From assembly GCA_021732215.1 (NCBI GenBank), contig JAKFVL010000006.1, forward strand, positions 124,001-188,000: 64,000 nucleotides of DNA. The letters run 5' to 3'. Below are positions 27,513-36,103 of this stretch, piece after piece; the first letter of the stretch is position 1; every line of letters begins with the position of its first letter. Source of the DNA: Hyphomicrobiales bacterium (GTDB lineage: Bacteria; Pseudomonadota; Alphaproteobacteria; Rhizobiales; Xanthobacteraceae). A program made the translations under genes and the position numbers. The notes under the pieces are model-generated. The model ran no database searches. It was not told the origin of the DNA and saw only the letters and a list, made by a program, of their open reading frames with translations.

Positions 27513-29249
27513 ATGCAAGAAACCAAACCAGAGATCATGCAGGGCTTCGTCTTTCACGAGCATCCGGCCGTCGTGCCGCCGCTCGTGGATGGCCGCGAGA
27601 CGAAGCGCCACAAGGTGATGATCGCGGGCGGCGGGCCGGTGGGGCTCGCGGCGGCGCTGGCGCTGGCGAAATATGGCATCCCTTCGGTGGTCATTGAAGC
27701 CGACACCACGGTGTGCAAGGGCAGCCGCGCGACGTGCCTGTCGCGCCGGACCTTCGAGATCTTCGACCGGCTCGGCGTGCTCGATCCATTCCTCGAGAAA
27801 GGTCTTGGCTGGACCTCGGGCCGCAGCTTCCATCGCGGCGAAGAGATACTGCGCTTCGACATGCCGCACAATTCCGATCAGCGGCTATGGCCGATGACGA
27901 ATCTGCAGCAGTATTACGTTGAACAGTTTCTGGTCGATGCCATCGACCGGCATCGCGACCTGATCGAGGTTCGCTGGGGCGCGTCGGTCGAATCCGTCAC
28001 GCAGCATCAAGACGGCGTGCGCCTCACGTTGCAAACGAACGGCACGTCTTATGCTGCCGAATGCGACTGGCTGATCGCCAGCGATGGCGCGCGCAGCAAG
28101 GTGCGGCAAGAACTAGGCCTGCGGCTGAACGGCACCGCATATGAAGGCCGCTACATCATTGTCGACGTGGGCGTGGACCTCGGCTGGCCGACCGGACGTC
28201 TCGCGTGGTTCGACCCGCCGTCCAATCCCGGCCGCACCATGCTGATGCATCGCCAGCCCGATAATGTCTGGCGGCTCGATTATCAGCTGCATCCCGGCGA
28301 AGACGCCGAGGCGATGACCAAACCGGAGCAGGTGATCCCGGTCGTGAAGGCACACTTCAAGATGCTCGGCGTCGATGACAAGCCGTGGCATCTGATCTGG
28401 TCGAGCACCTATCGCGCCTCGGCATTGTCGCTCGATGAGTACGTCCATGGCCGCGTGATGTTCGCAGGCGACGCCGCGCATCTGGTTCCGATTTTCGGCG
28501 TGCGTGGCCTCAACAGCGGTTTCGACGACGTGTTCAATCTGGCGTGGAAGCTCGCGGGCGTGATCGAAGGCACGTCACCGACGTCGCTGCTCGACAGCTA
28601 TTCGCACGAGCGCCACTTCGCCTGGCGCACCAACATCATGCACGCCATGAAGAGCACCGAGTTCATGGCGCCGCCGTCGTCCGGTTTCCGGCTGATGCGC
28701 GATGCGGTGCTGTCGCTCGCCGGGAAGCATCCGAAGCTGCGCTCGCTGATCAATCCGCGCCAGACCAGCGTTATCCACTATGCCGATTCGCCGCTGAATA
28801 CATACTCCGCCGATGAGGCGTCGTTTGCGCGCGGCCCCGCGCCGGGCGAAGCGCTGCCGGAAATCAAACTCATCGATCGCGACGGCAACGAAGCCTGCAT
28901 CACCGCGCAACTTCTGGATGGCTTCACGCTTCTGAGCTTCGGTGTGGATGGGAAGACACAGGGTGCGATGGCTGCGTGGGCCGCAACGGCGGTCATTCCG
29001 GTCGCAACGATTGCCGTGCGCGCAACGGCGACAACGGATTCAAAAACAGCGTTGTCCGATCCATCCGGACGTTTCGCGGAAGTCTATGACGCGGCACCGC
29101 AGGCGATATTTCTGGTCCGGCCCGATGGTCACGTCTGCGCGCGCTGGCGCAGCTTCGATGCGGACGCTGTCGCGGCGGCATTGGCGAAAGCATCCGGCGC
29201 TGATGGTTCGAAGCAATCGCGAGCCGGGACAATCAAGGTGGCATCATGA
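27513..29249 (+). CDS. FAD-dependent aromatic-ring-type monooxygenase
   Basis: A 578-residue flavoprotein hydroxylase of the PheA/TfdB/MhpA group. The Rossmann motif is VMIAGGGPVGLAAALAL, the second FAD/NADPH motif is WLIASDGARSKVR, and the third is GRVMFAGDAAHLVPIFGVRG; the C-terminal thioredoxin-like domain begins near residue 430. Members add one oxygen atom to phenolic or related rings using NAD(P)H. I chose ATG 27513, with a TTG at 27489 as alternative. It follows tctA by 71 bp and is coupled to the DUF2783 gene, pointing to uptake and oxidation of an aromatic acid; the substrate is inferred only. Confidence 0.9.
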   Translation: MQETKPEIMQGFVFHEHPAVVPPLVDGRETKRHKVMIAGGGPVGLAAALALAKYGIPSVVIEADTTVCKGSRATCLSRRTFEIFDRLGVLDPFLEKGLGWTSGRSFHRGEEILRFDMPHNSDQRLWPMTNLQQYYVEQFLVDAIDRHRDLIEVRWGASVESVTQHQDGVRLTLQTNGTSYAAECDWLIASDGARSKVRQELGLRLNGTAYEGRYIIVDVGVDLGWPTGRLAWFDPPSNPGRTMLMHRQPDNVWRLDYQLHPGEDAEAMTKPEQVIPVVKAHFKMLGVDDKPWHLIWSSTYRASALSLDEYVHGRVMFAGDAAHLVPIFGVRGLNSGFDDVFNLAWKLAGVIEGTSPTSLLDSYSHERHFAWRTNIMHAMKSTEFMAPPSSGFRLMRDAVLSLAGKHPKLRSLINPRQTSVIHYADSPLNTYSADEASFARGPAPGEALPEIKLIDRDGNEACITAQLLDGFTLLSFGVDGKTQGAMAAWAATAVIPVATIAVRATATTDSKTALSDPSGRFAEVYDAAPQAIFLVRPDGHVCARWRSFDADAVAAALAKASGADGSKQSRAGTIKVAS

Positions 29250-29437
29250 GAGAGCAGTGGACCGACGCCGCGCGCGACGAAATCTATACCGAGCTTTGCG
29301 GCGCGCTGTCCGACGCGGGCGACAGGTCGGAATTATTCCTGTCGCGGCTGTGTCTGTTGCTGATCGAGGAACTCGGATCGCCGCAGCAGGTGCGGCAGGC
29401 GCTCGCGAATGCTGTGCTTGAGGCAGCTCAAGCCTGA
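29246..29437 (+). CDS. Small DUF2783-like protein
   Basis: A 63-residue acidic, all-helical protein (WTDAARDEIYTELCGALSDA at the start). I believe it is DUF2783, a family that occurs next to FAD monooxygenases. The start overlaps the monooxygenase stop (ATGA), so it is made with it and may be an accessory subunit. No catalytic motif is present. Confidence 0.7.
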   Translation: MREQWTDAARDEIYTELCGALSDAGDRSELFLSRLCLLLIEELGSPQQVRQALANAVLEAAQA

Positions 29438-29475
29438 ACTGAAAAGCGATGCCGGAATCAGATCGCTATCCGTTC

Positions 29476-29548
29476 CGTCATTGCGAGGAGCACCCGCATC
29501 GGCGCTTCGCGCCGTCCGGGCCAGGCTCTGCGACGAAGCAATCCAGCT
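29476..29548. repeat. Palindromic repeat, 'cgtcattgcgagg' family
   Basis: A partial copy starting cgtcattgcgaggagcaccc and ending gacgaagcaatccagc, lying between the convergent DUF2783 and mobA genes, with an inner gcgcttcgcgccg stem. Confidence 0.75.
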
Positions 29549-29551
29549 CGC

Positions 29552-30178
29552 TCACTCTCCAAGACGGCGGGCCATGATCTCGGCCCGCGCGACATCTTCC
29601 GGCGTATTCGCGTTGAAGAACGGATCGACCGGCTGATCGGACCACTCGGCCGTCGCCAGCCGATAGCGCTGCATCCATTGGCTGACCCTGCGCATGTTCT
29701 CGACGACGAGCGCTTCGCGCATGTCGCCGCGCAGGTTCACGTTCCACAGCGCGATCACCGGATGCATCTGCTCTCCGGAGCTGGCGACCGCGATCTGTGC
29801 GCCCTGTTCGATGCGGACCGCGTGCAGCCGCGCGGCGAGATCGGTGGGCAAGAACGGACAATCGCCCGCGGCGCTCAGAACCCATTCCACGGCTGGACGA
29901 TTTGCCGCGGTCCATTCCAGTGCTGCAAGTACGCCGGCGAGCGGACCAGCAAAGCCCTCGACCGTATCGGCGATCACCGGCAGACCGAACGCGGCGAACC
30001 GTGCCGGATCGCCGTTGGCGTTCAGAACGAGCTGATCGCATTGCGGTTCGATGCACGCGATGGCGCGCGCGAGAATCGCTCGTCCGCCGACCGTGCGCAT
30101 CGGCTTGTCGCCGCCGCCCATCCGCCGCGAGAGGCCGCCCGCAAGGATGACGCCGACCGTCTCGGGATGCGCAGGCAC
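29552..30178 (-). CDS. mobA: Molybdenum cofactor guanylyltransferase
   Basis: A 208-residue nucleotidyltransferase that joins GMP to molybdopterin, forming the bis-MGD cofactor of DMSO-reductase-family enzymes. [19 protein letters not shown] near residue 8 is the GTP-binding signature, and AAGDCPFLP near residue 100 is the metal-binding Asp segment. I chose GTG 30178, six bases past the mrp stop; the frame runs further upstream through mrp without homology. It is next to mrp and near HTH-mobB, forming a cofactor cluster. Confidence 0.93.
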   Translation of the reverse strand: MPAHPETVGVILAGGLSRRMGGGDKPMRTVGGRAILARAIACIEPQCDQLVLNANGDPARFAAFGLPVIADTVEGFAGPLAGVLAALEWTAANRPAVEWVLSAAGDCPFLPTDLAARLHAVRIEQGAQIAVASSGEQMHPVIALWNVNLRGDMREALVVENMRRVSQWMQRYRLATAEWSDQPVDPFFNANTPEDVARAEIMARRLGE

Positions 30179-30183
30179 CGTGA

Positions 30184-31032
30184 TTACTCGATGACGATGC
30201 GGGGTGCTGGCTTGCGCGTGCCGCCGTCCTCGATTGCGCTCCAGACCTGCGTCGCGATGTTGATATAGGCCTGCGCGTGATGGCTTTCGGGAGCGGTCGC
30301 CACCACCGGGCGGCCTTCGTCGGATGTCGCGCGGATCGTCATATGCAGAGGGATCTCGCCGAGAAACGGCGCGCCGATCCTGCCCGCTTCCGCGCGAGCG
30401 CCACCCTTGCCGAAAATCGACGTGACCTTGTTGCAGGCCGGGCAGCAAAAACCCGACATGTTCTCGACGATGCCGAGGATCGGAATGTTGACCTTCTGGA
30501 ACATCCCGACGGCGCGCCGCGCATCGATCAGTGCGATATCCTGCGGCGTCGAGACGATCACTGCTCCCGCCAGCGGCACCTGCTGCGCCATGGTGAGCTG
30601 AACGTCCCCGGTGCCGGGCGGCATGTCGACCACCATCACATCGAGATCGCCCCACGCCACCTCGCGCAGCAACTGCGTGACCGCCTGGATCACCATCGCG
30701 CCGCGCCAGATCATCGCGGTGTCTGCATCGACGAGGAAGCCGATTGACATCACCTTGACGCCGAAGCGCTCCTTCGGCTCAATCATGCGTGCGCCGATGG
30801 TGCGCGGCTTGCCCTGCAGCCCGAACAGTTTCGGTTGCGACGGGCCGTAGACATCCGCATCGAGCATGCCGACCTTAAGGCCGAGCGCGGCGAAGCCGAG
30901 CGCGAGATTGCAGGACGTGGTCGATTTGCCGACGCCGCCCTTGCCGGACGCGACTGCGACCACATGCTTGACGCCGGGAATGCCAGCCGCCCTCGGCATG
31001 GGACGGGCTTGGGGGGTAGGCTGGGTTGCCAC
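30184..31032 (-). CDS. mrp: Short Mrp/ApbC-type Fe-S carrier ATPase
   Basis: A 282-residue P-loop ATPase. The deviant Walker A is [13 protein letters not shown] near residue 30, followed by [13 protein letters not shown] and [12 protein letters not shown], and the cluster-binding CxxC is FCCPAC near residue 214. Mrp/ApbC proteins carry and deliver 4Fe-4S clusters. The start is GTG 31032, preceded by aggag eight bases upstream, so the N-terminal DUF59 domain of long Mrp proteins is absent. It is six bases before mobA. Confidence 0.9.
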   Translation of the reverse strand: MATQPTPQARPMPRAAGIPGVKHVVAVASGKGGVGKSTTSCNLALGFAALGLKVGMLDADVYGPSQPKLFGLQGKPRTIGARMIEPKERFGVKVMSIGFLVDADTAMIWRGAMVIQAVTQLLREVAWGDLDVMVVDMPPGTGDVQLTMAQQVPLAGAVIVSTPQDIALIDARRAVGMFQKVNIPILGIVENMSGFCCPACNKVTSIFGKGGARAEAGRIGAPFLGEIPLHMTIRATSDEGRPVVATAPESHHAQAYINIATQVWSAIEDGGTRKPAPRIVIE

Positions 31033-31195
31033 GCGAATTTCTCCTGAACGGCTCCTTGTAGGTGACGAGTGGCGCCGGCGCAAAGCGATGCTTTCCCCAA
31101 CGGTCCAGGTAAGACGGTTGACCGAGAACGCCGAGACCGATCCGGGAACGGGGTCGTTGACGGTATTTTGATTAAATAGACCAAAGTCTTGCGCA

Positions 31196-31212
31196 CATAG
31201 GAAAAACCTATG
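31196..31212. promoter_or_regulatory. Palindrome catagg-N5-cctatg upstream of HTH-mobB
   Basis: A perfect 6-bp inverted repeat with an all-A spacer lies 74 bp before the HTH-MobB start and in the divergent mrp promoter region. It is a candidate operator, perhaps for the HTH domain encoded next to it; binding is inferred. Confidence 0.45.
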
Positions 31213-31286
31213 CTATGGACAGCAAACGCCAGCCGATGTGCTCGGAAATACGGCGATGAAGGACAATCCGGGGGGATTGGGTTTCG

Positions 31287-32138
31287 ATGCGAGATGCCGG
31301 GCTGGAACACGCGATCAAGGCGGCGGGCGGCGTCGGGTCTCTTGCCCGCGCTTTGGGCATTGCGCAGCCTTCGGTGTCCGCATGGTCGCGCGTCCCGGCC
31401 GAGCGTGTGCTCGCCATCGAGTCGATCACGAAGGTCTCACGCTTCACCCTTCGTCCTGATCTTTATGGCGCCGGGCGCATTGCGCCCGAGTCTGCCGAAA
31501 CTCAGGCAGCGCCGGCCGATCTCTTGATCGGGCAGGCGCGCGTTGCCGAATTCCCGTCGCACGTTTCCGTTAAACAGCCTGTAAAGCCTGTCTCGATCGC
31601 GAACCACGCGACGCGGGTGATCGGGCTGGCCGGGTGGAGCGGGGCGGGCAAGACCACGCTGCTGTCGCGGGTGATTCCGCTGCTCGGCGCCGACGGTCTG
31701 CGGGTGTCGACGATCAAGCACGCGCATCACAAGTTCGACGTCGACAAGCCGGGCAAGGACTCCTACGTGCATCGCGAGGCCGGCGCGGTCGAGGTTCTCG
31801 TATCGTCGCACAACCGCTGGGCCTTGATGCATGAGCTGCGCGGCGCGCCGGAGCCGACGCTGTCAGAACTTCTCGCCCACATGTCGCCGGTCGATCTTGT
31901 GATCGTCGAAGGCTACAAGACCGATCGTCATCCGAAGATCGAGGTGCATCGTCTCGAGAACGGCAAGGACTTCCTGTTCCCGGGCGACGAGGCCGTCATC
32001 GGCATCGCGACCGATGCGAAGCCGCGCACCTCGCTGCCGGTGGTGCATATCGACGATATTGCCGGCATCGCTGCGCTGATCCGGGCGAGGGCGGTCAGCA
32101 TCGGCGATCTGCTGGCTGCCGAAATCGCGGCGGGCTGA
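31287..32138 (+). CDS. mobB: HTH-MobB fusion protein
   Basis: A 283-residue protein with two parts. Residues about 4-60 are a Cro/YdaS-type helix-turn-helix domain (LARALGIAQPSVSAWSRVP), and residues about 110-283 are MobB, a P-loop GTPase (GWSGAGKTTLL at 116-126) that helps MobA make molybdopterin guanine dinucleotide. MobB signatures STIKHAHHKFD and VDLVIVEGYK follow. Residues 61-109 are a linker. MobB alone normally starts just before the P-loop; a GTG there (31617) could produce a short form. The single continuous frame shows no frameshift. It is 2 bp ahead of tusA. Confidence 0.9.
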   Translation: MRDAGLEHAIKAAGGVGSLARALGIAQPSVSAWSRVPAERVLAIESITKVSRFTLRPDLYGAGRIAPESAETQAAPADLLIGQARVAEFPSHVSVKQPVKPVSIANHATRVIGLAGWSGAGKTTLLSRVIPLLGADGLRVSTIKHAHHKFDVDKPGKDSYVHREAGAVEVLVSSHNRWALMHELRGAPEPTLSELLAHMSPVDLVIVEGYKTDRHPKIEVHRLENGKDFLFPGDEAVIGIATDAKPRTSLPVVHIDDIAGIAALIRARAVSIGDLLAAEIAAG

Positions 32139-32140
32139 AC

Positions 32141-32371
32141 ATGACGCTGACCAAACTCGATCTCTCCGGCCTGAAATGTCCATTGCCGGCGCTGATGACG
32201 CGCAAAGCGCTGAAAGGCCTCGTGGCGGGGGATCGTCTCGAAGTGACCAGCACCGATCCGCTGTCGGTGATCGATATTCCGGCGATGATCCTTCAGACCG
32301 GCGACCGGATCGATGCGACCGACCGGACAGCGGACAGCGCCATTTTCCTGATCGAGAAATGCAACCGATGA
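32141..32371 (+). CDS. tusA: TusA-family sulfur carrier
   Basis: A 76-residue sulfurtransferase-like protein. The CPLP motif in LDLSGLKCPLPALMTRKAL carries the persulfide Cys13. TusA proteins relay sulfur for tRNA thiolation and influence molybdenum cofactor supply; here the position between mobB and DUF971 favours the cofactor side. Its stop overlaps the next start (ATGA). Confidence 0.92.
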   Translation: MTLTKLDLSGLKCPLPALMTRKALKGLVAGDRLEVTSTDPLSVIDIPAMILQTGDRIDATDRTADSAIFLIEKCNR

Positions 32372-32760
32372 CAGATATGAGCGGAAAGCCGCAAGCTCCA
32401 TGGCCGACCGAAATCCGGCTCGCGAAAGACAAGCGCACCCTCCACGTCGCATTCGACGATGGCTCGGCTTATGCGCTCTCGGCGGAACTTCTGCGGGTGC
32501 TGTCGCCGTCGGCGGAAGTGCAGGGTCATTCGGAAGCCGAACGCAAGACGGTCGGCGGCAAGCGCAACGTGCAGATTCTGTCGATCGATGCGGTCGGTAA
32601 CTATGCCATTCGCATCGGCTTCGACGACATGCACTCGACCGGCATCTATGCATGGCCGTTTCTGTACGAGACCGGGCGCAATGCCGCAAAACTTTTCGAG
32701 AACTATCTCGACGATCTTGCGACCAAGAGCCTCGATCGCGACACGCCGGGCATGCGGTAG
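32368..32760 (+). CDS. DUF971 domain protein
   Basis: A 130-residue protein consisting of a DUF971 domain, the module also found at the N-terminus of gamma-butyrobetaine hydroxylase. PTEIRLAKDKRTLHVAFDDG near residue 12, LRVLSPSAEVQGH and GNYAIRIGFDDMHSTGIYAW near residue 75 are typical. Stand-alone members occur next to Mrp and Fe-S genes; their function is unproven. It is last in the HTH-mobB, tusA, DUF971 series and coupled to tusA by a 4-bp overlap. Confidence 0.88.
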   Translation: MTDMSGKPQAPWPTEIRLAKDKRTLHVAFDDGSAYALSAELLRVLSPSAEVQGHSEAERKTVGGKRNVQILSIDAVGNYAIRIGFDDMHSTGIYAWPFLYETGRNAAKLFENYLDDLATKSLDRDTPGMR

Positions 32761-32996
32761 TTCGCGCTCGCAAGCCTGCTCGAGCGCCGGAACCGGTATA
32801 GAGCGGTTCTATAGTTGCCATAGGCTGTCGCAATCCGCGAATTAGCGTTTACACACAAAGCGTTATGGCCGACGTTGTCAGAATGGTGTTGGTGCGATGC
32901 CTTTCGTCGCGTGTACAGCCATGTTACGTAACGGCATCAACTGCGCGATCCAGGCTTCTTGTGATCGCGGTGCGTTTTTTGTGATCGAGACCGACA

Positions 32997-33875
32997 ATGA
33001 AGAACAAGGTGTCTCGCGCGACGGCTTTCGCGCTTCTTGCTGCAGCCTTCTTGCTGGCGGGGGCGCCGGCGACGATTGCGCAGCAGGGTAGCAATGCTGC
33101 TCCGGTTGTATCGCAGCCGCAGATTGCGCCGGATGCTGCGGTAGGAACCACCGAGGCCGCGCGTCCGCTGAAGCCGTTGGCCGTTCCGAAGGAGCTGTCG
33201 CCGTGGACCATGTTCCAGTCGGCTGACTGGCTGGTCAAATCGGTCATGATCGGTCTCGCATTCGCATCGGTGCTGACCTGGACGATTTTCATCGCCAAAT
33301 CGATCGAACTGCATCTCGCCAGACGCCGCGTGGTTCGCGATCTGGCCGACACTGTCGAAGCGCGTTCGCTTGCCGAGGCGCAGCGCCTGAGTTCGGGCCG
33401 GGGTGTGCTGTCGGCATTTCTGAATGCCGCGATGCGCGAGGCGCGTCAGTCCGCCGGGATCTCCAGCGATCAAGGCATCAGGGAGCGCGCCGCGTCGAGC
33501 TTCGCAGAAGTCACTCGCGCGGAAGCCCGCCGCATCCGTTTCGGCATGGGCATGCTCGCCACCATCGGTTCGACTTCGCCATTCGTCGGCCTGTTCGGCA
33601 CCGTGTGGGGCATCATGAACAGCTTCATCGGCATCTCGAAGGCGCAGACCACGAACCTCGCGGTGGTCGCGCCCGGCATCGCCGAAGCGTTGCTCGCGAC
33701 CGCGATCGGCCTGGTTGCCGCGATCCCCGCCGTCATCATCTACAATCATTTCTCGCGGGTGACGAAAACCTATCTCGAGATCGTCAGCCGGGCATCCGGC
33801 ACCGCCGGCCGCTTGCTGTCGCGCGATCTCGACCGCGCCCACGGTGGCGGCACGCTGTCACGCGCCGCGGAGTAG
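32997..33875 (+). CDS. exbB: ExbB energy-transducing subunit
   Basis: A 292-residue inner-membrane protein. An N-terminal signal-like helix (residues about 8-28) and a Pro/Ala-rich stretch precede the MotA/TolQ/ExbB core. Its signature TSPFVGLFGTVWGIMNSFIG and the final helix GIAEALLATAIGLVAAIPAV are both clear. With ExbD it couples the proton gradient to TonB-dependent outer-membrane uptake of iron chelates or vitamins. It heads an exbB-exbD-tonB operon. Confidence 0.95.
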   Translation: MKNKVSRATAFALLAAAFLLAGAPATIAQQGSNAAPVVSQPQIAPDAAVGTTEAARPLKPLAVPKELSPWTMFQSADWLVKSVMIGLAFASVLTWTIFIAKSIELHLARRRVVRDLADTVEARSLAEAQRLSSGRGVLSAFLNAAMREARQSAGISSDQGIRERAASSFAEVTRAEARRIRFGMGMLATIGSTSPFVGLFGTVWGIMNSFIGISKAQTTNLAVVAPGIAEALLATAIGLVAAIPAVIIYNHFSRVTKTYLEIVSRASGTAGRLLSRDLDRAHGGGTLSRAAE

Positions 33876-33879
33876 CGTC

Positions 33880-34353
33880 ATGGCGATGTCGGTCGGCACA
33901 GAAGACGACGGCGACGATTTCGGCGAAACCCACGAGATCAACGTCACGCCATTCATCGACGTGATGCTGGTGCTGCTGATCATCTTCATGGTGGCGGCGC
34001 CGCTCTCGACCGTCGATCTGCCGATCGATCTGCCTTCATCGACGGCGCAGCCGCAGAAGAAGCCCGACAAGCCGACCTACGTCACCATCAAGCCCGATCT
34101 CGCGGTTGCGATCGGCGAAAGCACCGTGAAGCGCGTCGATCTGGTCAAGGCGCTCGATAGTGCGGGCGATACCGCTGGCAAGGACCGCCGTATTTTCCTG
34201 CGTGCGGATCGCACGGTTCCTTACGGCGAAATGATGGATGTGCTGGAAATTCTGCGCGCCGGGGGCTATCTCAAGGTGGCGCTTGTGGCGCTGGAAGGCG
34301 TTCCCGATCCGGGCGCCGTTCCGCAGACCAACCAACCACTACCGAAACCATAA
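33880..34353 (+). CDS. exbD: ExbD energy-transducing subunit
   Basis: A 157-residue protein with one membrane helix: INVTPFIDVMLVLLIIFMVA near residue 20 holds the conserved Asp that carries protons. The periplasmic C-terminal domain includes VTIKPDLAVAIG and FLRADRTVPYGEMMDVL. I chose ATG 33880, four bases after exbB, with ATG 33886 as an alternative. Confidence 0.95.
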   Translation: MAMSVGTEDDGDDFGETHEINVTPFIDVMLVLLIIFMVAAPLSTVDLPIDLPSSTAQPQKKPDKPTYVTIKPDLAVAIGESTVKRVDLVKALDSAGDTAGKDRRIFLRADRTVPYGEMMDVLEILRAGGYLKVALVALEGVPDPGAVPQTNQPLPKP

Positions 34354-34362
34354 GTTACCGCC

Positions 34363-35160
34363 ATGGCGGATTTCGACAGCATCGGAAAAGATCAGGTCCG
34401 TCTCTGGACGTTCGGCGCCGTATGCGCCGTCGCCCTGCATGTCGGCCTCGTTGCGTTTGCGGTCGCCAATTTTCAGAACGATGAATCCGATGACGATCTT
34501 GGCGCGCCCGCGCTCGAGATCGGGCTCGAACTGGCGTCGCCGAAACTGAAGCCGGCCGATTTGCCGCCCGGCCCGTCAAGCGAGGCGTCCGCCGCGTCGC
34601 CTGCCGTTTCCGCGCAGGAAGCGGAAGCCAAGCCGACCGATTTGCCCAAAGCCGTGGCGACCGAGACCGACGATCCGGATCGGCTGGTGACGGAAAACGA
34701 AACGCAGAAACCGAAGGAAGAGACGCCGGAGATTACGGCCGTGCAGGCGGCTGCGTCTCAGGAGTCGGTCGCGTCGGAAGCAACCGCGCCTCCCAGTCTC
34801 GATAGCGTGCCGGAGTCGGAGCGATCGGCCGCGCCGGCTCAAGGCACCGGCGAGAGCCGCCGCCGCGCCAAGCTGACCTGGCAGAAGGAACTCAACGCCC
34901 ACTTCAACAAGCACAAGCGCTACCCGGAGGATCGCTCGCAGCAGGCGGCCGAGATCGTCGTGAACTTCCTGCTCGACCGGACCGGACACGTCGTATCGAC
35001 CAGTATCGTCAAGAGCTCCGGCGACAGGTCGTTCGACGAGGCGGCGATAGCGATGCTGCGTCGCTCCGATCCGGTGCCGCCGCCGCCGCCATTGGTCGCG
35101 GACGAAGGCTTGAGCTTCACGCTGCCAGTCACCTTCCGCGTCAAGGGGCGGAGCGGCTAA
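34363..35160 (+). CDS. tonB: TonB family protein
   Basis: A 265-residue protein. One N-terminal membrane helix (FGAVCAVALHVGLVAFAVANF) anchors it in the inner membrane, followed by a long Pro/Glu/Ala-rich spacer (about residues 45-170) that crosses the periplasm. The C-terminal TonB domain has RYPEDRSQQAAEIVVNFLLD and DEGLSFTLPVTFRVKG. It delivers energy from ExbBD to outer-membrane receptors. No receptor gene is adjacent. Confidence 0.93.
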   Translation: MADFDSIGKDQVRLWTFGAVCAVALHVGLVAFAVANFQNDESDDDLGAPALEIGLELASPKLKPADLPPGPSSEASAASPAVSAQEAEAKPTDLPKAVATETDDPDRLVTENETQKPKEETPEITAVQAAASQESVASEATAPPSLDSVPESERSAAPAQGTGESRRRAKLTWQKELNAHFNKHKRYPEDRSQQAAEIVVNFLLDRTGHVVSTSIVKSSGDRSFDEAAIAMLRRSDPVPPPPPLVADEGLSFTLPVTFRVKGRSG

Positions 35161-35161
35161 T

Positions 35162-35316
35162 CGTCATCGCGAGCCACCGGGTCTCGCCTTCGGCGAGCCC
35201 GATGACGGGCTCCGCGAAGCAATCCAGCGTTACAAGGTAAGACTGGATGGCTTCGTCGCACAGCCTGTGCCCGGGCGGCGCGAAGCGCCGATCCGGGTGC
35301 TCCTCGTAACGACGGA
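35162..35316. repeat. Palindromic repeat, 'cgtcattgcgagg' family, long form
   Basis: A 155-bp composite between convergent tonB and the GST gene. It contains cgtcatcgcgagccaccggg, gcgaagcaatccagcg, ctggatggcttcgtcgca and ggtgctcctcgtaacgacgg, i.e. inverted outer and inner arms of the family plus an inserted gtctcgccttcggcgagcc stem. Confidence 0.8.
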
Positions 35317-35353
35317 CTAACAGGCGATCACCTTAAAATTTAGAGTTTGTGTA

Positions 35354-35971
35354 TCAGGCCGAAGCCTGAACCGATGGCCGCTGCTTGATGCGCTCGAACC
35401 ATGCGACGATGTTCGCATTCGACGGATCGATCGGCTGACCGGCGCCCGAGAAGAAATCCAGCCAGACAAACAGCAGCATATCGGCAAGCGTAAAACGCTT
35501 GCCGCAGATGAATTCCTTATCCGCAATCTGGCCGTCGAGCCATTTGATGCGGTCTTGCGCGATCTTTTTCATCCCGGCGGATGCTTCCGGCACGGTGACG
35601 ATGCGTTTCGCGAAAAACTTCTCGGCCTCGCCAAAGCGATAGCCGTTGGCGGTCGGCTCGCAGATATTGAGATCGATCCGCCGAGTCCACATCCGGCATT
35701 CGGCACGCTCCTCGGCTGTCGAGCCGATCAGCGCGGGTGAGGGATTTTTCTCTTCGAGGTATTCGCAGATCGCGGTGATCTCGCAGAGATAACTGCCGTT
35801 ATCAAGTTCGAGCGCCGGCGTCTGACCGTGCGGATTGCGCTTGAGATGTTCTGCCTGGCGATTTTCGCCGCCGCGAAGGTCGACGGCTTCCAGCGGAATC
35901 GAAATGCCTTTCTCCGCGATGAACATGCGCACGAGACGCGGATTGGGGCCGATCGAATTGTACAATTTCAT
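35354..35971 (-). CDS. Glutathione S-transferase family protein
   Basis: A 205-residue protein with a thioredoxin-like N-terminal domain (LYNSIGPNPRLVRMFIAEKG, then NPHGQTPALELDNG with the cis-Pro, and ITAICEYLEEK) and an all-helical C-terminal domain with the ADMLLFVWLDF folding segment. It likely conjugates glutathione to electrophiles or isomerises a metabolite in the cytoplasm. The position near a catabolic cluster may be chance. The specific class cannot be named. Confidence 0.9.
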   Translation of the reverse strand: MKLYNSIGPNPRLVRMFIAEKGISIPLEAVDLRGGENRQAEHLKRNPHGQTPALELDNGSYLCEITAICEYLEEKNPSPALIGSTAEERAECRMWTRRIDLNICEPTANGYRFGEAEKFFAKRIVTVPEASAGMKKIAQDRIKWLDGQIADKEFICGKRFTLADMLLFVWLDFFSGAGQPIDPSNANIVAWFERIKQRPSVQASA

Positions 35972-36103
35972 GAGATGATTCCTCGGATATTATTTGTTGC
36001 TGGCGGCTTTAGGGCCGCCTTGATGACGATCGCGCCAGGATACTCCGGTGCGAGTTGGGATGCGAATAACGAGTATTTGTGTGGTTGGCCGATCCGGTGC
36101 TGA

